This document shows, piece by piece, positions 7,875-17,551 of a stretch of 64,000 bases of DNA (its first letter is position 1; every line of letters begins with the position of its first letter). Position numbers and translations under genes: made by a program. The notes beneath the pieces are model-generated. The model was not told the DNA's origin, did no database searches, and saw only the letters and a program-made list of their open reading frames with translations. The stretch comes from Prevotella sp. (lineage in GTDB: Bacteria > Bacteroidota > Bacteroidia > Bacteroidales > Bacteroidaceae), in the NCBI GenBank assembly GCA_017548605.1, contig JAFYZT010000040.1:1-64000 (forward strand), given 5' to 3'.

Positions 7875-8612
7875 ATGGACAAGTACGGATTAATCGGTTA
7901 CCCGTTGGGCCATTCCTTCTCCATCAGTTACTTCAATGAGAAATTCAAGAGTGAAGGCATTGATGCCGTGTATGAGAATTTCGAGATACCCACGATTGAG
8001 AATTTCTTGGAGGTAGTGGAGACCAACCCCAATCTACGCGGTTTGAATGTAACGATTCCCTATAAGCAGAAGGTGATGAGTTACCTGGATTACATCTCGC
8101 CCGAGGCTCGCGCCATAGGAGCGGTAAACGTAATCCGCATCGAGCGTAAAGGAACAAAGACTGTTCTTAAGGGCTACAACAGTGATGTCATCGGATTTAC
8201 CCAGAGCATTGAGCCATTGTTGGAGAGCCATCACAAGAAAGCCCTTGTTCTGGGTACCGGTGGTTCGTCGAAAGCCATTGCTTACGGACTTCATTCCTTG
8301 GGTGTAGAAACCGTTTTTGTCAGTCGTTTCGAACGGCCAGGCACCATCCAATATAACAAGTTGACCCCTGAGGATGTGCAGGAATACAATGTGATTGTGA
8401 ACTGTACTCCCTGTGGCATGTATCCACGGACAGATGAATGTCCGCTACTGCCTTATGAGGCTATGGACAGCCACAATCTGTTGTACGACCTGATATACAA
8501 TCCCGACAAAACACTTTTCATGCGTAAGGGCGAGGCTCAGGGAGCCACTGTGAAGAACGGTCTGGAGATGCTGTTGTTGCAGGCCTTTGCCAGTTGGGAA
8601 TTTTGGGAATAA
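7875..8612 (+). CDS. aroE: Shikimate dehydrogenase
   Basis: This enzyme reduces 3-dehydroshikimate with NADPH in aromatic amino acid synthesis. The 245-residue protein has GYPLGHSFSISYFN at the N terminus for substrate binding, GLNVTIPYKQKV with the catalytic Lys, the NSDVIGF segment with the catalytic Asp, and the nucleotide-binding loop VLGTGGSSKAIAYGL. The end, GLEMLLLQAFASWEFW, is typical. It is slightly shorter than the E. coli enzyme (272), which is common in Bacteroidales. It follows menG by 12 bp and is probably cotranscribed. Confidence 0.95.
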   Translation: MDKYGLIGYPLGHSFSISYFNEKFKSEGIDAVYENFEIPTIENFLEVVETNPNLRGLNVTIPYKQKVMSYLDYISPEARAIGAVNVIRIERKGTKTVLKGYNSDVIGFTQSIEPLLESHHKKALVLGTGGSSKAIAYGLHSLGVETVFVSRFERPGTIQYNKLTPEDVQEYNVIVNCTPCGMYPRTDECPLLPYEAMDSHNLLYDLIYNPDKTLFMRKGEAQGATVKNGLEMLLLQAFASWEFWE

Positions 8613-8711
8613 CGAGAGACCCCTTCACCTCTTTTGAAAAGGTTAACTGATAGAGAATATTATTGAAAGGAGAACAGAAGTTATTAAAAAGATATTAATC
8701 AAACGACATAC

Positions 8712-9884
8712 ATGGACAACAAGAGCAATCGTTACATGATGCGTGGGGTGAGTGCACAGAAAGAAGATGTCCACTCCGCCATCAAGAATATCGATAAAGG
8801 ATTGTATCCTCAGGCATTCTGCAAGATTATCCCCGACATCCTTGGCGGCGACCCTGAGTATTGTAATATCATGCACGCTGACGGAGCAGGCACCAAGTCT
8901 TCATTGGCATATATGTATTGGAAAGCCACAGGCGACCTAAGTGTATGGCGAGGTATCGCCCAGGATGCCATCGTGATGAACACCGACGACCTGTTGTGTG
9001 TGGGAGCTGTAGATAACATCCTTTTATCAAGCACTATCGGCAGGAACAAGATGTTGATCCCCGGTGAAGTGGTTTCCGCCATCATCCAAGGTACCGACGA
9101 CCTGTTAAAACAGTTGCGCGACATGGGCATCGGCATCTACCCCACAGGGGGCGAGACCGCCGATGTTGGTGACCTCGTGAGAACCATCATTGTTGACAGC
9201 ACCGTTACCTGCCGTATGCGACGCAGCGACGTCATCGATAACGCCAACATCCGTCCCGGCGACGTCATAGTAGGTCTCTCATCATCGGGACAGGCCACAT
9301 ACGAGAATCGTTACAACGGTGGTATGGGCAGCAACGGTCTGACCAGTGCACGTCATGATGTATTCGCCAAATACTTGGCCACCCTCTACCCCGAGAGTTT
9401 TGATCCTGCTGTTCCCGACGAGTTGGTGTATAGCGGCAAGTATCAGTTGACCGACCCCATTGACGGCACCCCTGTCGATGCAGGACAGTTGGTACTCTCC
9501 CCCACCCGTACCTATGCCCCTGTTATCCGTCGTGTGTTGGACGAGATGCATGACGAGGTGCATGGCATGGTTCACTGCACTGGCGGTGCCCAGACAAAAG
9601 TACTCCATTTCGTAGGTGACAACTGTCATGTGGTGAAAGACAATATGTTTACCGTGCCCCCGTTGTTCCGTATCATTCACGAATGCAGCGGCACCGATTG
9701 GCGTGAGATGTACCAAGTTTTCAATATGGGACATCGGATGGAGATTTATGTTCGTCCGGAGATGGCCCAACGAATTATTGACATCAGCCGCAGTTTCAAC
9801 ATCGATGCCCAGGTGGTAGGTCATATTGAGGAAGGGCATCGCAGCCTGACCATCGAGAGTGAGTTTGGAAAGTTTGAGTATTGA
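8712..9884 (+). CDS. purM: Phosphoribosylformylglycinamidine cyclo-ligase (AIR synthase)
   Basis: PurM closes the imidazole ring of AIR from FGAM with ATP. The 390-residue protein is the long Bacteroidetes form. Signatures are DGAGTKSSLAYMY, AQDAIVMNTDDLLCVGA, the glycine-rich PTGGETADVGD, and the C-terminal AIRS domain with FNMGHRMEIYV. The ATG at 8712 gives the expected N terminus (NRYMMRGVSAQKEDV). It is separated from aroE by about 100 bp with no clear terminator or consensus promoter. Confidence 0.94.
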   Translation: MDNKSNRYMMRGVSAQKEDVHSAIKNIDKGLYPQAFCKIIPDILGGDPEYCNIMHADGAGTKSSLAYMYWKATGDLSVWRGIAQDAIVMNTDDLLCVGAVDNILLSSTIGRNKMLIPGEVVSAIIQGTDDLLKQLRDMGIGIYPTGGETADVGDLVRTIIVDSTVTCRMRRSDVIDNANIRPGDVIVGLSSSGQATYENRYNGGMGSNGLTSARHDVFAKYLATLYPESFDPAVPDELVYSGKYQLTDPIDGTPVDAGQLVLSPTRTYAPVIRRVLDEMHDEVHGMVHCTGGAQTKVLHFVGDNCHVVKDNMFTVPPLFRIIHECSGTDWREMYQVFNMGHRMEIYVRPEMAQRIIDISRSFNIDAQVVGHIEEGHRSLTIESEFGKFEY

Positions 9885-9933
9885 AAGGAAGCCAAAGAGG
9901 AGTAAAAGGGATTAATGTATTAAGATAACATCA

Positions 9934-11043
9934 ATGGAAGATAACAGCATATTACAGAAACTGGATGGTTTGGAGTCGCGCTATGAAGAGATTTCCACGC
10001 TCATCACCGACCCCGCCGTGATTGCCGACCAAGAACGTTACGTGAAACTTACCCGGGAATACAAGGATTTGGGTGATATCATGGATGCCAGAAAGCGTTA
10101 TATCGCCTGTCTGACGGGCATCCGTGAAGCGAAAGACATCATCGCCAACGAGAGCGATCCTGAGATGCGTGAGATGGCACGTGAGGAATTGCAAGCCAAC
10201 GAAGCCCTTCAACCCCAGTTGGAAGAAGAAATCAAACTTGCTTTAGTTCCTAAAGACCCCGAGGATGCCAAGAACGTTCAGATGGAGATTCGTGCCGGTA
10301 CAGGAGGTGATGAAGCCTGTCTTTTTGCCGGCGACCTCTTTTCTATGTATAAGAAGTTCTGTGACTCAAAAGGATGGAATCTCTCCGTGACCAGTGTAAG
10401 CGAAGGAGCCGTGGGCGGTTATAAAGAGATAGACTTTGCCGTGAGCGGAGACGGTGTCTATGGCATATTGAAATACGAATCGGGCGTACACCGAGTACAG
10501 CGCGTTCCCGCCACAGAGACCCAAGGGCGTATGCATACCAGTGCCGCGACCGTGGCTGTGTTACCCGAGGCTGACAGATTTGAGGTGACCATCAACGAAG
10601 GTGACATCAAATGGGACACTTTTCGTAGCAGCGGTGCCGGTGGCCAGAATGTGAACAAGGTAGAATCGGGCGTTCGTTTGCGTTATCCATGGAAGAACCC
10701 CAACACCGGCGAGGTGGAAGAAATACTTATTGAGTGTACTGAGACCCGCGACCAACCCAAGAACAAGGAACGCGCCTTGTCACGACTCCGTACATTTATC
10801 TACGACCGTGAGCATCAGAAATATATGGACGATATAGCCAGTCGAAGGAAGTCGCTGGTATCGACGGGCGACCGTTCGGCAAAAATCCGCACCTACAATT
10901 TCCCGCAAGGACGTGTCACCGACCACCGCATCGGCTATACCACCCATGACCTGCAAGGTTTCCTTGGTGGTAATATCCAGGACATGATTGATGCCTTGAC
11001 CGTGGCAGAGAATGCAGAGCGGATGAAAGAGGCGGAGATGTAG
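9934..11043 (+). CDS. prfA: Peptide chain release factor 1
   Basis: RF1 reads UAA and UAG in the ribosomal A site and triggers peptide release. The 369-residue protein has the PAT anticodon-mimicking tripeptide at residues 192-194 (RVQRVPATETQGR) and the GGQ peptidyl-hydrolysis motif at 236-238 (SSGAGGQNVNK). PAT rather than SPF identifies RF1 and excludes RF2. It follows purM by about 50 bp. A tandem hairpin-rich repeat begins 5 bp after its stop codon. Confidence 0.97.
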   Translation: MEDNSILQKLDGLESRYEEISTLITDPAVIADQERYVKLTREYKDLGDIMDARKRYIACLTGIREAKDIIANESDPEMREMAREELQANEALQPQLEEEIKLALVPKDPEDAKNVQMEIRAGTGGDEACLFAGDLFSMYKKFCDSKGWNLSVTSVSEGAVGGYKEIDFAVSGDGVYGILKYESGVHRVQRVPATETQGRMHTSAATVAVLPEADRFEVTINEGDIKWDTFRSSGAGGQNVNKVESGVRLRYPWKNPNTGEVEEILIECTETRDQPKNKERALSRLRTFIYDREHQKYMDDIASRRKSLVSTGDRSAKIRTYNFPQGRVTDHRIGYTTHDLQGFLGGNIQDMIDALTVAENAERMKEAEM

Positions 11044-11048
11044 TAAAA

Positions 11049-11190
11049 ACCCACCCTAGCCCTCCCAAAGGGAGGGAATAGAATACCCACCCTAGCCCTC
11101 CCAAAGGGAGGGAATAGAATACCCACCCTAGCCCTCCCAAAGGGAGGGGATAAGAATACCCACCCTAGCCCTCCCAAAGGGAGGGAATAG
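11049..11190. repeat. Four tandem 36-37-bp palindromic repeats
   Basis: Copies start at 11049, 11085, 11121 and 11158. Each contains the inverted repeat CCCTCCCAAAGGGAGGG, so each can form a 7-bp stem with a 3-base loop. The copies are nearly identical and follow head to tail without spacers. A diverged relative lies at 30229-30345. The array separates prfA from pyrF and may attenuate or terminate transcription; that function is inferred. Confidence 0.9.
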
Positions 11191-11216
11191 TTAGTGTTAA
11201 ACTAAATGATACAAAT

Positions 11217-12041
11217 ATGACAAGGGAAGAATTAGTACATACGATATTTGAACGGAAGAGTTTTCTGTGTGTGGGATTGGACCCCGACATGGAGAAGCTG
11301 CCCAAACATCTGCTTGCGGAGGAAAATCCCATCTTTGCGTTTAACCGTGCCATCATAGATGCTATGGCACCCTATTGCGTGGCATACAAGCCCAATCTGG
11401 CATTTTATGAGCAATTGGGAGGAGATGGCATGGAGGCCTTTGAGTTGACGGTGACTTATCTGCAAGAGCACTATCCCCATCATTTTATCATCGCTGACGC
11501 TAAGCGTGGCGATATCGGCAACACCTCGAAGATGTATGCCCGCAGTTTTTTCGGTCACTACGGAGTGGATGCCGTAACCGTCGCCCCCTATATGGGCATT
11601 GACAGTGTGTCGCCTTTCCTGACATACGAAGGTAAGTGGGTAGTGTTGTTGGCTTTGACCAGTAACAAAGGGTCCTTGGACTTCCAACTTACCGAGAGCC
11701 ATGAAGGCGAGCGACTGTTTGAGAAAGTGTTGCGCGTGTCGTCGGAATGGGGAACAGCCAACAACATGATGTATGTTGTTGGTGCCACCCGTGGTGAATT
11801 GATTGCCGATGTGCGCAAGATAGTACCCGACCATTTCCTGCTCGTTCCCGGTGTGGGAGCGCAGGGCGGCAGCCTACAAGAGGTATGCCAATATGGAATG
11901 ACCTCAGATTGTGGACTCCTAGTCAACAGTTCCCGAGGCATTCTCTATGCCAGTCAAGGTGAAGATTTCGCCGAAGCCGCTGCAGCAGCGGCCCGTTCTT
12001 TGCAGGAAGAAATGGCATCACTAATTTCAAATAACAAATGA
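11217..12041 (+). CDS. pyrF: Orotidine 5'-phosphate decarboxylase (long form)
   Basis: This enzyme decarboxylates OMP to UMP, the last step of de novo pyrimidine synthesis. The 274-residue protein belongs to the longer OMPDC subfamily found in Bacteroidetes and mycobacteria. Visible motifs are [14 protein letters not shown] at the N terminus, the catalytic [15 protein letters not shown] block, and the phosphate-binding [10 protein letters not shown] and [12 protein letters not shown] segments. It lies 27 bp downstream of the palindromic array, so its expression may depend on read-through of those hairpins or on a promoter I cannot see. Confidence 0.95.
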   Translation: MTREELVHTIFERKSFLCVGLDPDMEKLPKHLLAEENPIFAFNRAIIDAMAPYCVAYKPNLAFYEQLGGDGMEAFELTVTYLQEHYPHHFIIADAKRGDIGNTSKMYARSFFGHYGVDAVTVAPYMGIDSVSPFLTYEGKWVVLLALTSNKGSLDFQLTESHEGERLFEKVLRVSSEWGTANNMMYVVGATRGELIADVRKIVPDHFLLVPGVGAQGGSLQEVCQYGMTSDCGLLVNSSRGILYASQGEDFAEAAAAAARSLQEEMASLISNNK

Positions 12042-12068
12042 GGAATTACGAATGAGGAGGGTTGAGTG

Positions 12069-13289
12069 ATGAGCGTGCAAAAGATTATCAATGACCCGGT
12101 GTTCGGTTTCATCAAGATTCCGAGGGGGCCGTTGCTCGACATTGTGAAACATCCGCTTTTCCAGCGACTTTCACGCATCAAGCAGCTGGGATTGGCTTCC
12201 GTGGTATATCCCGGGGCACAGCATACTCGTTTCCAGCACTCGTTAGGTGCCTATTACCTTATGTCGGAAGCCATTCTTTCTCTTTCGCAAAAAGGTATTT
12301 TTATTTTCGACAGTGAGGCCGAAGCGGTAGAAGCCGCCATCCTGATGCACGACATCGGGCATGGCCCATTCTCGCACGTGTTGGAAAATACGCTCATCAG
12401 CGGTATTTCACACGAGGAGATTTCCTTGTTGATGATGGAGCAAATCAACAACGACCTGAAAGGGGCACTCACGTTGGCCATACAGATTTTCAAAGGCGAC
12501 TATCCCAAGCGGTTTCTCCACCAGTTGTTGAGTAGTCAGTTGGACATGGATCGTTTGGACTACCTGCGCAGGGACAGTTTTTTCACGGGAGTGACGGAAG
12601 GGAATATCGGCAGTGCCCGCATCATCAAGATGTTGAATGTGAAGGACGACGAGTTGGTGGTGGACTCGAAGGGTATCTATTCGATTGAGAATTATCTCAC
12701 CTCACGCCGCCTGATGTATTGGCAGGTATATCTTCATAAGACCACCGTGGCAATGGAGAAAGTGCTGGTGAACACCCTTTTACGCGCCAAGGCACTTTGT
12801 CGTGCAGGCGAATCGTTATTCGCCCCACCCTCGTTGCGTTATTTCCTCACCCACGATGTGGACCAAGAGTTCTTCCTTAACCATGCCGAAGCTCTGGAAC
12901 ATTATGAGCGATTAGACGACAATGACATTTGGTGTGCAGTGAAGGAATGGACGCATCATGCCGACCCCGTATTGAGCATGTTGGCTCGAGATATCACAGA
13001 CCGACATCCCTTCCATGTAGAGATCAGCGAGACACCTTTTTCCGATGACTACGTGAAGGACATCCTGTCACGGATGGAAGCGGCCACCGGTATCCATGGC
13101 GACGACCAAAAATATCTGTACAACATGAATACCATTCAAAAAGATATGTATGATGTTACCGACGACCACATCAGCATCCTGTATAAAGATGGTAGTATAA
13201 AAGACATTGCCGAAGCCTCCGAAATTCTTAACGTTTCGCTTCTTTCCAAAAAAATCCGCAAATATTATCTCTGTTTTCAAAGATTTTGA
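12069..13289 (+). CDS. HD-domain phosphohydrolase (dGTPase-like)
   Basis: The 406-residue protein starts KIINDPVFGFIKIPRGPLLD and carries an HD metal site: H of TRFQHSLG, then HD of LMHDIGHGPFSH, then D of SSQLDMDRLDYLRRD. This matches the bacterial group of uncharacterised HD hydrolases related to SAMHD1 and dGTPases, so a cytoplasmic nucleotide triphosphohydrolase is likely. A GTG at 12066 precedes the ATG at 12069; I chose the ATG because a strong GAGGAGGG ribosome site lies upstream. It sits between pyrF and lpxD, and the lpxD promoter lies just beyond its stop. Confidence 0.85.
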   Translation: MSVQKIINDPVFGFIKIPRGPLLDIVKHPLFQRLSRIKQLGLASVVYPGAQHTRFQHSLGAYYLMSEAILSLSQKGIFIFDSEAEAVEAAILMHDIGHGPFSHVLENTLISGISHEEISLLMMEQINNDLKGALTLAIQIFKGDYPKRFLHQLLSSQLDMDRLDYLRRDSFFTGVTEGNIGSARIIKMLNVKDDELVVDSKGIYSIENYLTSRRLMYWQVYLHKTTVAMEKVLVNTLLRAKALCRAGESLFAPPSLRYFLTHDVDQEFFLNHAEALEHYERLDDNDIWCAVKEWTHHADPVLSMLARDITDRHPFHVEISETPFSDDYVKDILSRMEAATGIHGDDQKYLYNMNTIQKDMYDVTDDHISILYKDGSIKDIAEASEILNVSLLSKKIRKYYLCFQRF

Positions 13290-13300
13290 AGAAAAATCCG

Positions 13301-13308
13301 TATATTTG
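13301..13308 (+). promoter_or_regulatory. -7 element upstream of lpxD
   Basis: TATATTTG matches the -7 consensus, giving a leader of roughly 20-25 nt before the lpxD ATG. A TTTG occurs upstream (13285-13288), but closer than the usual 20 bp. Confidence 0.5.
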
Positions 13309-13335
13309 CAAAATTATTGAAAACATGTTCTACTA

Positions 13336-14373
13336 ATGGAGTTTTCTGCCCAACAAATAGCTGATATGGTACAGGGTCGTGTGGAAGGCAATCCCGAAGC
13401 CCTGATACATACTTTTTCAAAAATAGAACAAGGCGAAGAAGGTTCTATTTCCTTCATCTCTAACCCCAAGTATGCCCATTACGTCTACGAGACCAAAGCA
13501 AGCGTTGTTCTTGTGAATGAAGATTTTGAGTTGGAGCGTCCCGTGACACCCACACTCATTCGCGTGAAGAATGCCTACGAGACAGTGGCTCAGCTTTTAC
13601 AGCTGTACGAGTCGATGAAGCCTAAGAAGAGCGGCATTGACAGCATGGCTTTCATTTCCGATACTGCTACCTTGGGAGAAAATTGCTATGTTGGAGCATT
13701 CGCCTATATCGGTGCCAACGTGCACATCGGCAAAGGCACTCTTATTTACCCCAATGCCTATATTGGCGACGGCGTGACCCTTGGCGACAACTGTATCGTT
13801 TACCCCCATGCTGTCATTTACCATGGTTGCCAAATAGGCAATCGTGTTATTATGCACAGTGGCAGCGTCGTCGGTGCTGACGGTTTCGGGTTCGCCCCCG
13901 GTGCCGACGGTTACGATAAGATACCACAGATAGGTATTGTGACCATTGAGGACGATGTGGAGATTGGTGCCAACACATGCATTGACCGCTCGACGATGGG
14001 TAGCACCGTGGTGCATCGTGGTGTGAAACTGGATAATCTCGTTCAGTTGGCCCACAACACCGAAGTGGGTGAGCATACTGTAATGTCATCACAGGTTGGT
14101 GTTGCCGGCAGTACGAAAATCGGTTCGTGGTGTATGTTTGGCGGACAGGTGGGTATCTCTGGTCACATCACCATCGGTGACAAGGTGTGGTTTGGTGCCC
14201 AGTCGGGTGTTCCGAGCAGTGTGAAGAGCGACCAGAAGTTAATCGGCACCCCACCGATGGAACAAGTGCCCTATTTCAAGTCACAGGCCATGTTTCGTCG
14301 TCTTCCCGACATATACAAGCGTTTGTGCGCCTTGGAGAAAGAACTTGAAACATTGAAGAAAGAACAATCATAA
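13336..14373 (+). CDS. lpxD: UDP-3-O-acyl-glucosamine N-acyltransferase
   Basis: LpxD adds the second hydroxy-acyl chain, onto the amino group of UDP-3-O-acyl-glucosamine, in lipid A synthesis. The 345-residue protein has the N-terminal uridine-binding domain (about 1-100) with [16 protein letters not shown] left-handed beta-helix of hexapeptide repeats follows (about 105-300), then a C-terminal helix. The catalytic His is H240 in [12 protein letters not shown]. It is followed after 5 bp by lpxC/fabZ and then lpxA, the standard Bacteroidetes lipid A operon, with its own -7 element upstream. Confidence 0.96.
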   Translation: MEFSAQQIADMVQGRVEGNPEALIHTFSKIEQGEEGSISFISNPKYAHYVYETKASVVLVNEDFELERPVTPTLIRVKNAYETVAQLLQLYESMKPKKSGIDSMAFISDTATLGENCYVGAFAYIGANVHIGKGTLIYPNAYIGDGVTLGDNCIVYPHAVIYHGCQIGNRVIMHSGSVVGADGFGFAPGADGYDKIPQIGIVTIEDDVEIGANTCIDRSTMGSTVVHRGVKLDNLVQLAHNTEVGEHTVMSSQVGVAGSTKIGSWCMFGGQVGISGHITIGDKVWFGAQSGVPSSVKSDQKLIGTPPMEQVPYFKSQAMFRRLPDIYKRLCALEKELETLKKEQS

Positions 14374-14378
14374 GCGAT

Positions 14379-15764
14379 ATGTATAAACAAAAGACACTGA
14401 AAGGTAGTTTTTCCCTTTTTGGCAAAGGGTTGCACACTGGATTAAGTTTAACAGTCACATTCAATCCCGCCCCCGAAAACCACGGATACAAGATACAACG
14501 TATCGACCTTGATGGTCAGCCGACTATCGATGCAGTAGCCGAGAAGGTCGTGGACACCCAGCGTGGAACCGTGTTGCAGAGTGGTGACGTGAGAGTATCC
14601 ACTGTGGAGCATGGCTTGGCCGCTTTATATGCCCTGGGTATCGACAACTGCCTTATACAGGTAAATGGCCCCGAGTTCCCCATCTTGGATGGCAGCAGTG
14701 CCATGTATGTGGAGAAAATCAAGCAGGTGGGTATGGAAGAGCAGAACGCTCCTAAGGACTACTACATCATCCGTCATAAGATAGAGGTAAAGGATGAAGA
14801 GACCGGTTCGTGCATCACCATCCTACCCGACGAGGAGTTCAGCATCACAGCGATGTGCTCTTTCGAGTCAAAGTTCATCAACAGCCAGTTTGCCACATTG
14901 GACAATATCTCCACCTTCAGCGAGGAGATAGCCCCCGCCCGTACCTTTGTCTTTGTTCGCGACATTGAACCGTTGCTCAAAGCCAACCTAATCAAGGGCG
15001 GCGATATGGACAACGCGATTGTCATCTATGAGCGCCAAATCACCCAGGAACATCTTGACCAGTTGGCCGACCTGCTTCACGTGCCTCACATGGATGCCAC
15101 CAATCTGGGTTACATCCAACCTAAACCCCTGGTGTGGGAGAACGAGTGCACGCGCCATAAACTACTTGATATCATTGGTGACATGGCCCTCATCGGTAAG
15201 CCCCTGAAAGGTCGTATCATTGCTACCCGTCCCGGACATACCATCAATAACAAGTTTGCCCGTCTATTACGCCGTGAGATAAGGAAGCATGAGATACAGG
15301 CTCCCATCTACGACCCCAATGACACACCAGTGATGGACAATATCCGCATTCGCGAGTTGTTGCCACATCGTTATCCTATGCAGTTGATAGACAAGGTGAT
15401 TGCCTTGGGCCCGACGAGCATTGTCGGTGTAAAGAACGTGACAAGCAATGAGCCATTCTTTACCGGGCATTTCCCACAGGAACCTGTGATGCCTGGTGTG
15501 CTGCAAATAGAAGCCATGGCCCAATGTGGTGGTCTGTTGGTGTTAAACACCGTGGAAGAACCTGAACGTTGGTCGACTTACTTCCTGAAGATAGACGAGG
15601 TGAAATTCCGTCAGAAGGTTGTACCCGGCGACACCTTGCTTTTCCGTGTGGAGCTGTTGCACCCGCTTCGTCATGGCATCAGCACCATGCGCGGTTACAT
15701 GTTCGTGGGTGACCAGGTGGTATCTGAAGCCACATTCACTGCACAGATCGTGAAGAACAAGTGA
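14379..15764 (+). CDS. lpxC/fabZ: Bifunctional LpxC deacetylase / FabZ dehydratase
   Basis: This is a natural fusion of two enzymes. Residues 1 to about 305 are LpxC, the committed zinc-dependent deacetylase of lipid A synthesis, with zinc ligands H78 (VEHGLAALYALG), H260 and D264 (HKLLDIIGDMAL). Residues about 315-461 are FabZ, the beta-hydroxyacyl-ACP dehydratase, with H364 in FFTGHFPQEPVMPG and the Glu in VLQIEAMAQCGG. The fusion is known across Bacteroidetes and may link lipid A flux to acyl-chain supply. The length (461) is normal for the fusion. It lies between lpxD and lpxA. Confidence 0.97.
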   Translation: MYKQKTLKGSFSLFGKGLHTGLSLTVTFNPAPENHGYKIQRIDLDGQPTIDAVAEKVVDTQRGTVLQSGDVRVSTVEHGLAALYALGIDNCLIQVNGPEFPILDGSSAMYVEKIKQVGMEEQNAPKDYYIIRHKIEVKDEETGSCITILPDEEFSITAMCSFESKFINSQFATLDNISTFSEEIAPARTFVFVRDIEPLLKANLIKGGDMDNAIVIYERQITQEHLDQLADLLHVPHMDATNLGYIQPKPLVWENECTRHKLLDIIGDMALIGKPLKGRIIATRPGHTINNKFARLLRREIRKHEIQAPIYDPNDTPVMDNIRIRELLPHRYPMQLIDKVIALGPTSIVGVKNVTSNEPFFTGHFPQEPVMPGVLQIEAMAQCGGLLVLNTVEEPERWSTYFLKIDEVKFRQKVVPGDTLLFRVELLHPLRHGISTMRGYMFVGDQVVSEATFTAQIVKNK

Positions 15765-15816
15765 AAAGCGAGGGGTGAGAAGTGAGAGGTGAGATTTGAA
15801 TTTTAAATCGATTATT

Positions 15817-16587
15817 ATGAATACAATCAGTCCGATGGCTTATGTCCATCCCGAGGCCCAGTTAGGCGACAACAATGTGATAGGTCCTTTTTGTTATATC
15901 GACCGTAACACCGTGTTGGGCGACAACAATACCTTGCTGAATAGCGTTACCATCCATTATGGCGCACGTATAGGCAATGGCAATGAGTTTTTCCCCGGAG
16001 CAAGCATATCCACCAAACCCCAGGACTTGAAATTCCGTGGCGAGGATTCGCTATGCGAGATTGGTGACAATAACAGCATCCGCGAGAATGTGACCATCTC
16101 CCGTGGCACTGCTTCCAAAGGTACGACGATTGTGGGCAGTAACAATCTCTTGATGGAAAACATGCATGTGGCCCATGACTGTGTGTTAGGCAACCATCTG
16201 ATTATCGGCAACAGCACGAAGTTTGGCGGAGAGGTGGTTGTAGATGACTATGCCATCATCAGTGCCACTTGCCTGATTCACCAGTTTTGTCATGTTGGCG
16301 GATATGTAATGTTTCAGGGCGGCAGCAGGACGAGCATGGATATCCCACCTTACATCATTGCTGGAAAGGAGCCCATCCGCTATGCCGGCATTAACATTAT
16401 CGGTTTGCGTCGTCGTGGATATTCAAATGAGCAGATAGATCAGATACACGAGACCTATCGCATACTCTATTCCAAAGGAGTGATGGCCGAAGGAATAGCC
16501 GAGGTGCGCCGCGTGCTGCCCTCCACCCCTGAGATAAACTATATTCTTGACTTTGTGGAGAAATCGAAGCGCGGTATCATCCGTTAG
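15817..16587 (+). CDS. lpxA: Acyl-ACP--UDP-N-acetylglucosamine O-acyltransferase
   Basis: LpxA performs the first step of lipid A synthesis, placing a hydroxy-acyl chain on the 3-OH of UDP-GlcNAc. The 256-residue protein starts at ATG 15817; a TTG at 15796 would add seven residues with no family support. Hexapeptide repeats run through about residues 1-185. The catalytic His is H120 in MHVAHDCVLGNH. The C-terminal helical region contains GLRRRGYSNEQIDQIHE, the family's usual feature. It follows lpxC/fabZ by about 50 bp and precedes miaA by 6 bp. Confidence 0.95.
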   Translation: MNTISPMAYVHPEAQLGDNNVIGPFCYIDRNTVLGDNNTLLNSVTIHYGARIGNGNEFFPGASISTKPQDLKFRGEDSLCEIGDNNSIRENVTISRGTASKGTTIVGSNNLLMENMHVAHDCVLGNHLIIGNSTKFGGEVVVDDYAIISATCLIHQFCHVGGYVMFQGGSRTSMDIPPYIIAGKEPIRYAGINIIGLRRRGYSNEQIDQIHETYRILYSKGVMAEGIAEVRRVLPSTPEINYILDFVEKSKRGIIR

Positions 16588-16593
16588 TTTTCC

Positions 16594-17496
16594 ATGACAC
16601 TCTTTGTTGTTTTAGGTCCCACCGGCGTTGGAAAGACAGAGACCACTCTTGTCTTGGCCGAACGACTGGGAATACCCATTATCAATGCAGACTCACGTCA
16701 ACTATTCGCGGAGATACCCATCGGCACCGCAGCCCCCACGTATGAGCAACAACAACGAGTGAAGCATTTTTTTGTTGGCACCCTACATCTGAGTGACTAT
16801 TACAGTGCCTCGATGTATGAAAACGATGTCCTCCGTCTATTGTCGGAGGACAGTCATTTTACCCATTCCCCTTATGCTTTGTTGAGTGGAGGCAGCATGA
16901 TGTATATCGATGCCGTGTGCGAAGGTATTGATGACATACCCACAGTGGACAGCGATACACGATCATTGATGAAAGAACGTTTGTCGTCAGAAGGACTGGA
17001 GCGATTATGCGAGGAATTGCGAGTGTTGGACCCCGACTATTATTCCATTGTTGACCAGAAGAACCCCCGTCGTGTGGTTCATGCGCTGGAAATATGTTAT
17101 ATGACCGGCAAGCCTTACAGTCATTTTCGTCGCAAAGAACGCAAGGAGCGTCCTTTCAAAGTGGTAAAGATTGGTTTGACCCGTCCTCGTGAAGAATTAT
17201 ATGCTCGCATCAACCGGCGAGTGGAGATGATGATGGAATCCGGTCTGCTTGATGAGGTGAGGTGTGTGTTGCCCTATCGTAATGAGAATGCCCTGAACAC
17301 TGTAGGCTACAAAGAGCTATTCGACTATTTCGACGGTTTATGTACATTGGAGAATGCCGTTGAACGTATCCAGAACAACACACGAAAATACTGCCGGAAG
17401 CAGCTTACTTGGTTTAAGAAAGACCCGTCGACAAAATGGTTTCATCCTGACGACATAGAGGGTATTTTAGATTATATAGGTGAAAAGCCCAAATAA
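16594..17496 (+). CDS. miaA: tRNA dimethylallyltransferase
   Basis: MiaA transfers a dimethylallyl group to A37 of tRNAs that read UNN codons. The 300-residue protein has the P-loop GPTGVGKTETT at residues 8-18, INADSRQLFAEIPIGTA for substrate and metal binding, the GGSMMYIDAVCEGI segment, and the C-terminal NTVGYKELFDYFDG and RKYCRKQLTWFKKD motifs. Length is normal. It follows lpxA by 6 bp and is probably the last gene of the lipid A operon; a fresh promoter for the next gene lies just after its stop. Confidence 0.96.
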   Translation: MTLFVVLGPTGVGKTETTLVLAERLGIPIINADSRQLFAEIPIGTAAPTYEQQQRVKHFFVGTLHLSDYYSASMYENDVLRLLSEDSHFTHSPYALLSGGSMMYIDAVCEGIDDIPTVDSDTRSLMKERLSSEGLERLCEELRVLDPDYYSIVDQKNPRRVVHALEICYMTGKPYSHFRRKERKERPFKVVKIGLTRPREELYARINRRVEMMMESGLLDEVRCVLPYRNENALNTVGYKELFDYFDGLCTLENAVERIQNNTRKYCRKQLTWFKKDPSTKWFHPDDIEGILDYIGEKPK

Positions 17497-17497
17497 A

Positions 17498-17529
17498 TTT
17501 GGCATTTCACACGTTTTTCCGTATTTTTG
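17498..17529 (+). promoter_or_regulatory. Promoter for the class A penicillin-binding protein
   Basis: TTTG at 17498-17501, 20 bp, then TATTTTTG at 17522-17529. The 12-mer AAATAAATTTGG around the -33 is shared with the 57-bp modules at 5124 and 44732. Confidence 0.75.
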
Positions 17530-17551
17530 CCATCAAGAAGGACTATAGCCT

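Noticed and set aside
11049-11190. Possible CRISPR array, because the period is 36 bp
   Set aside because: The units are contiguous and nearly identical, with no variable spacers and no cas genes nearby.
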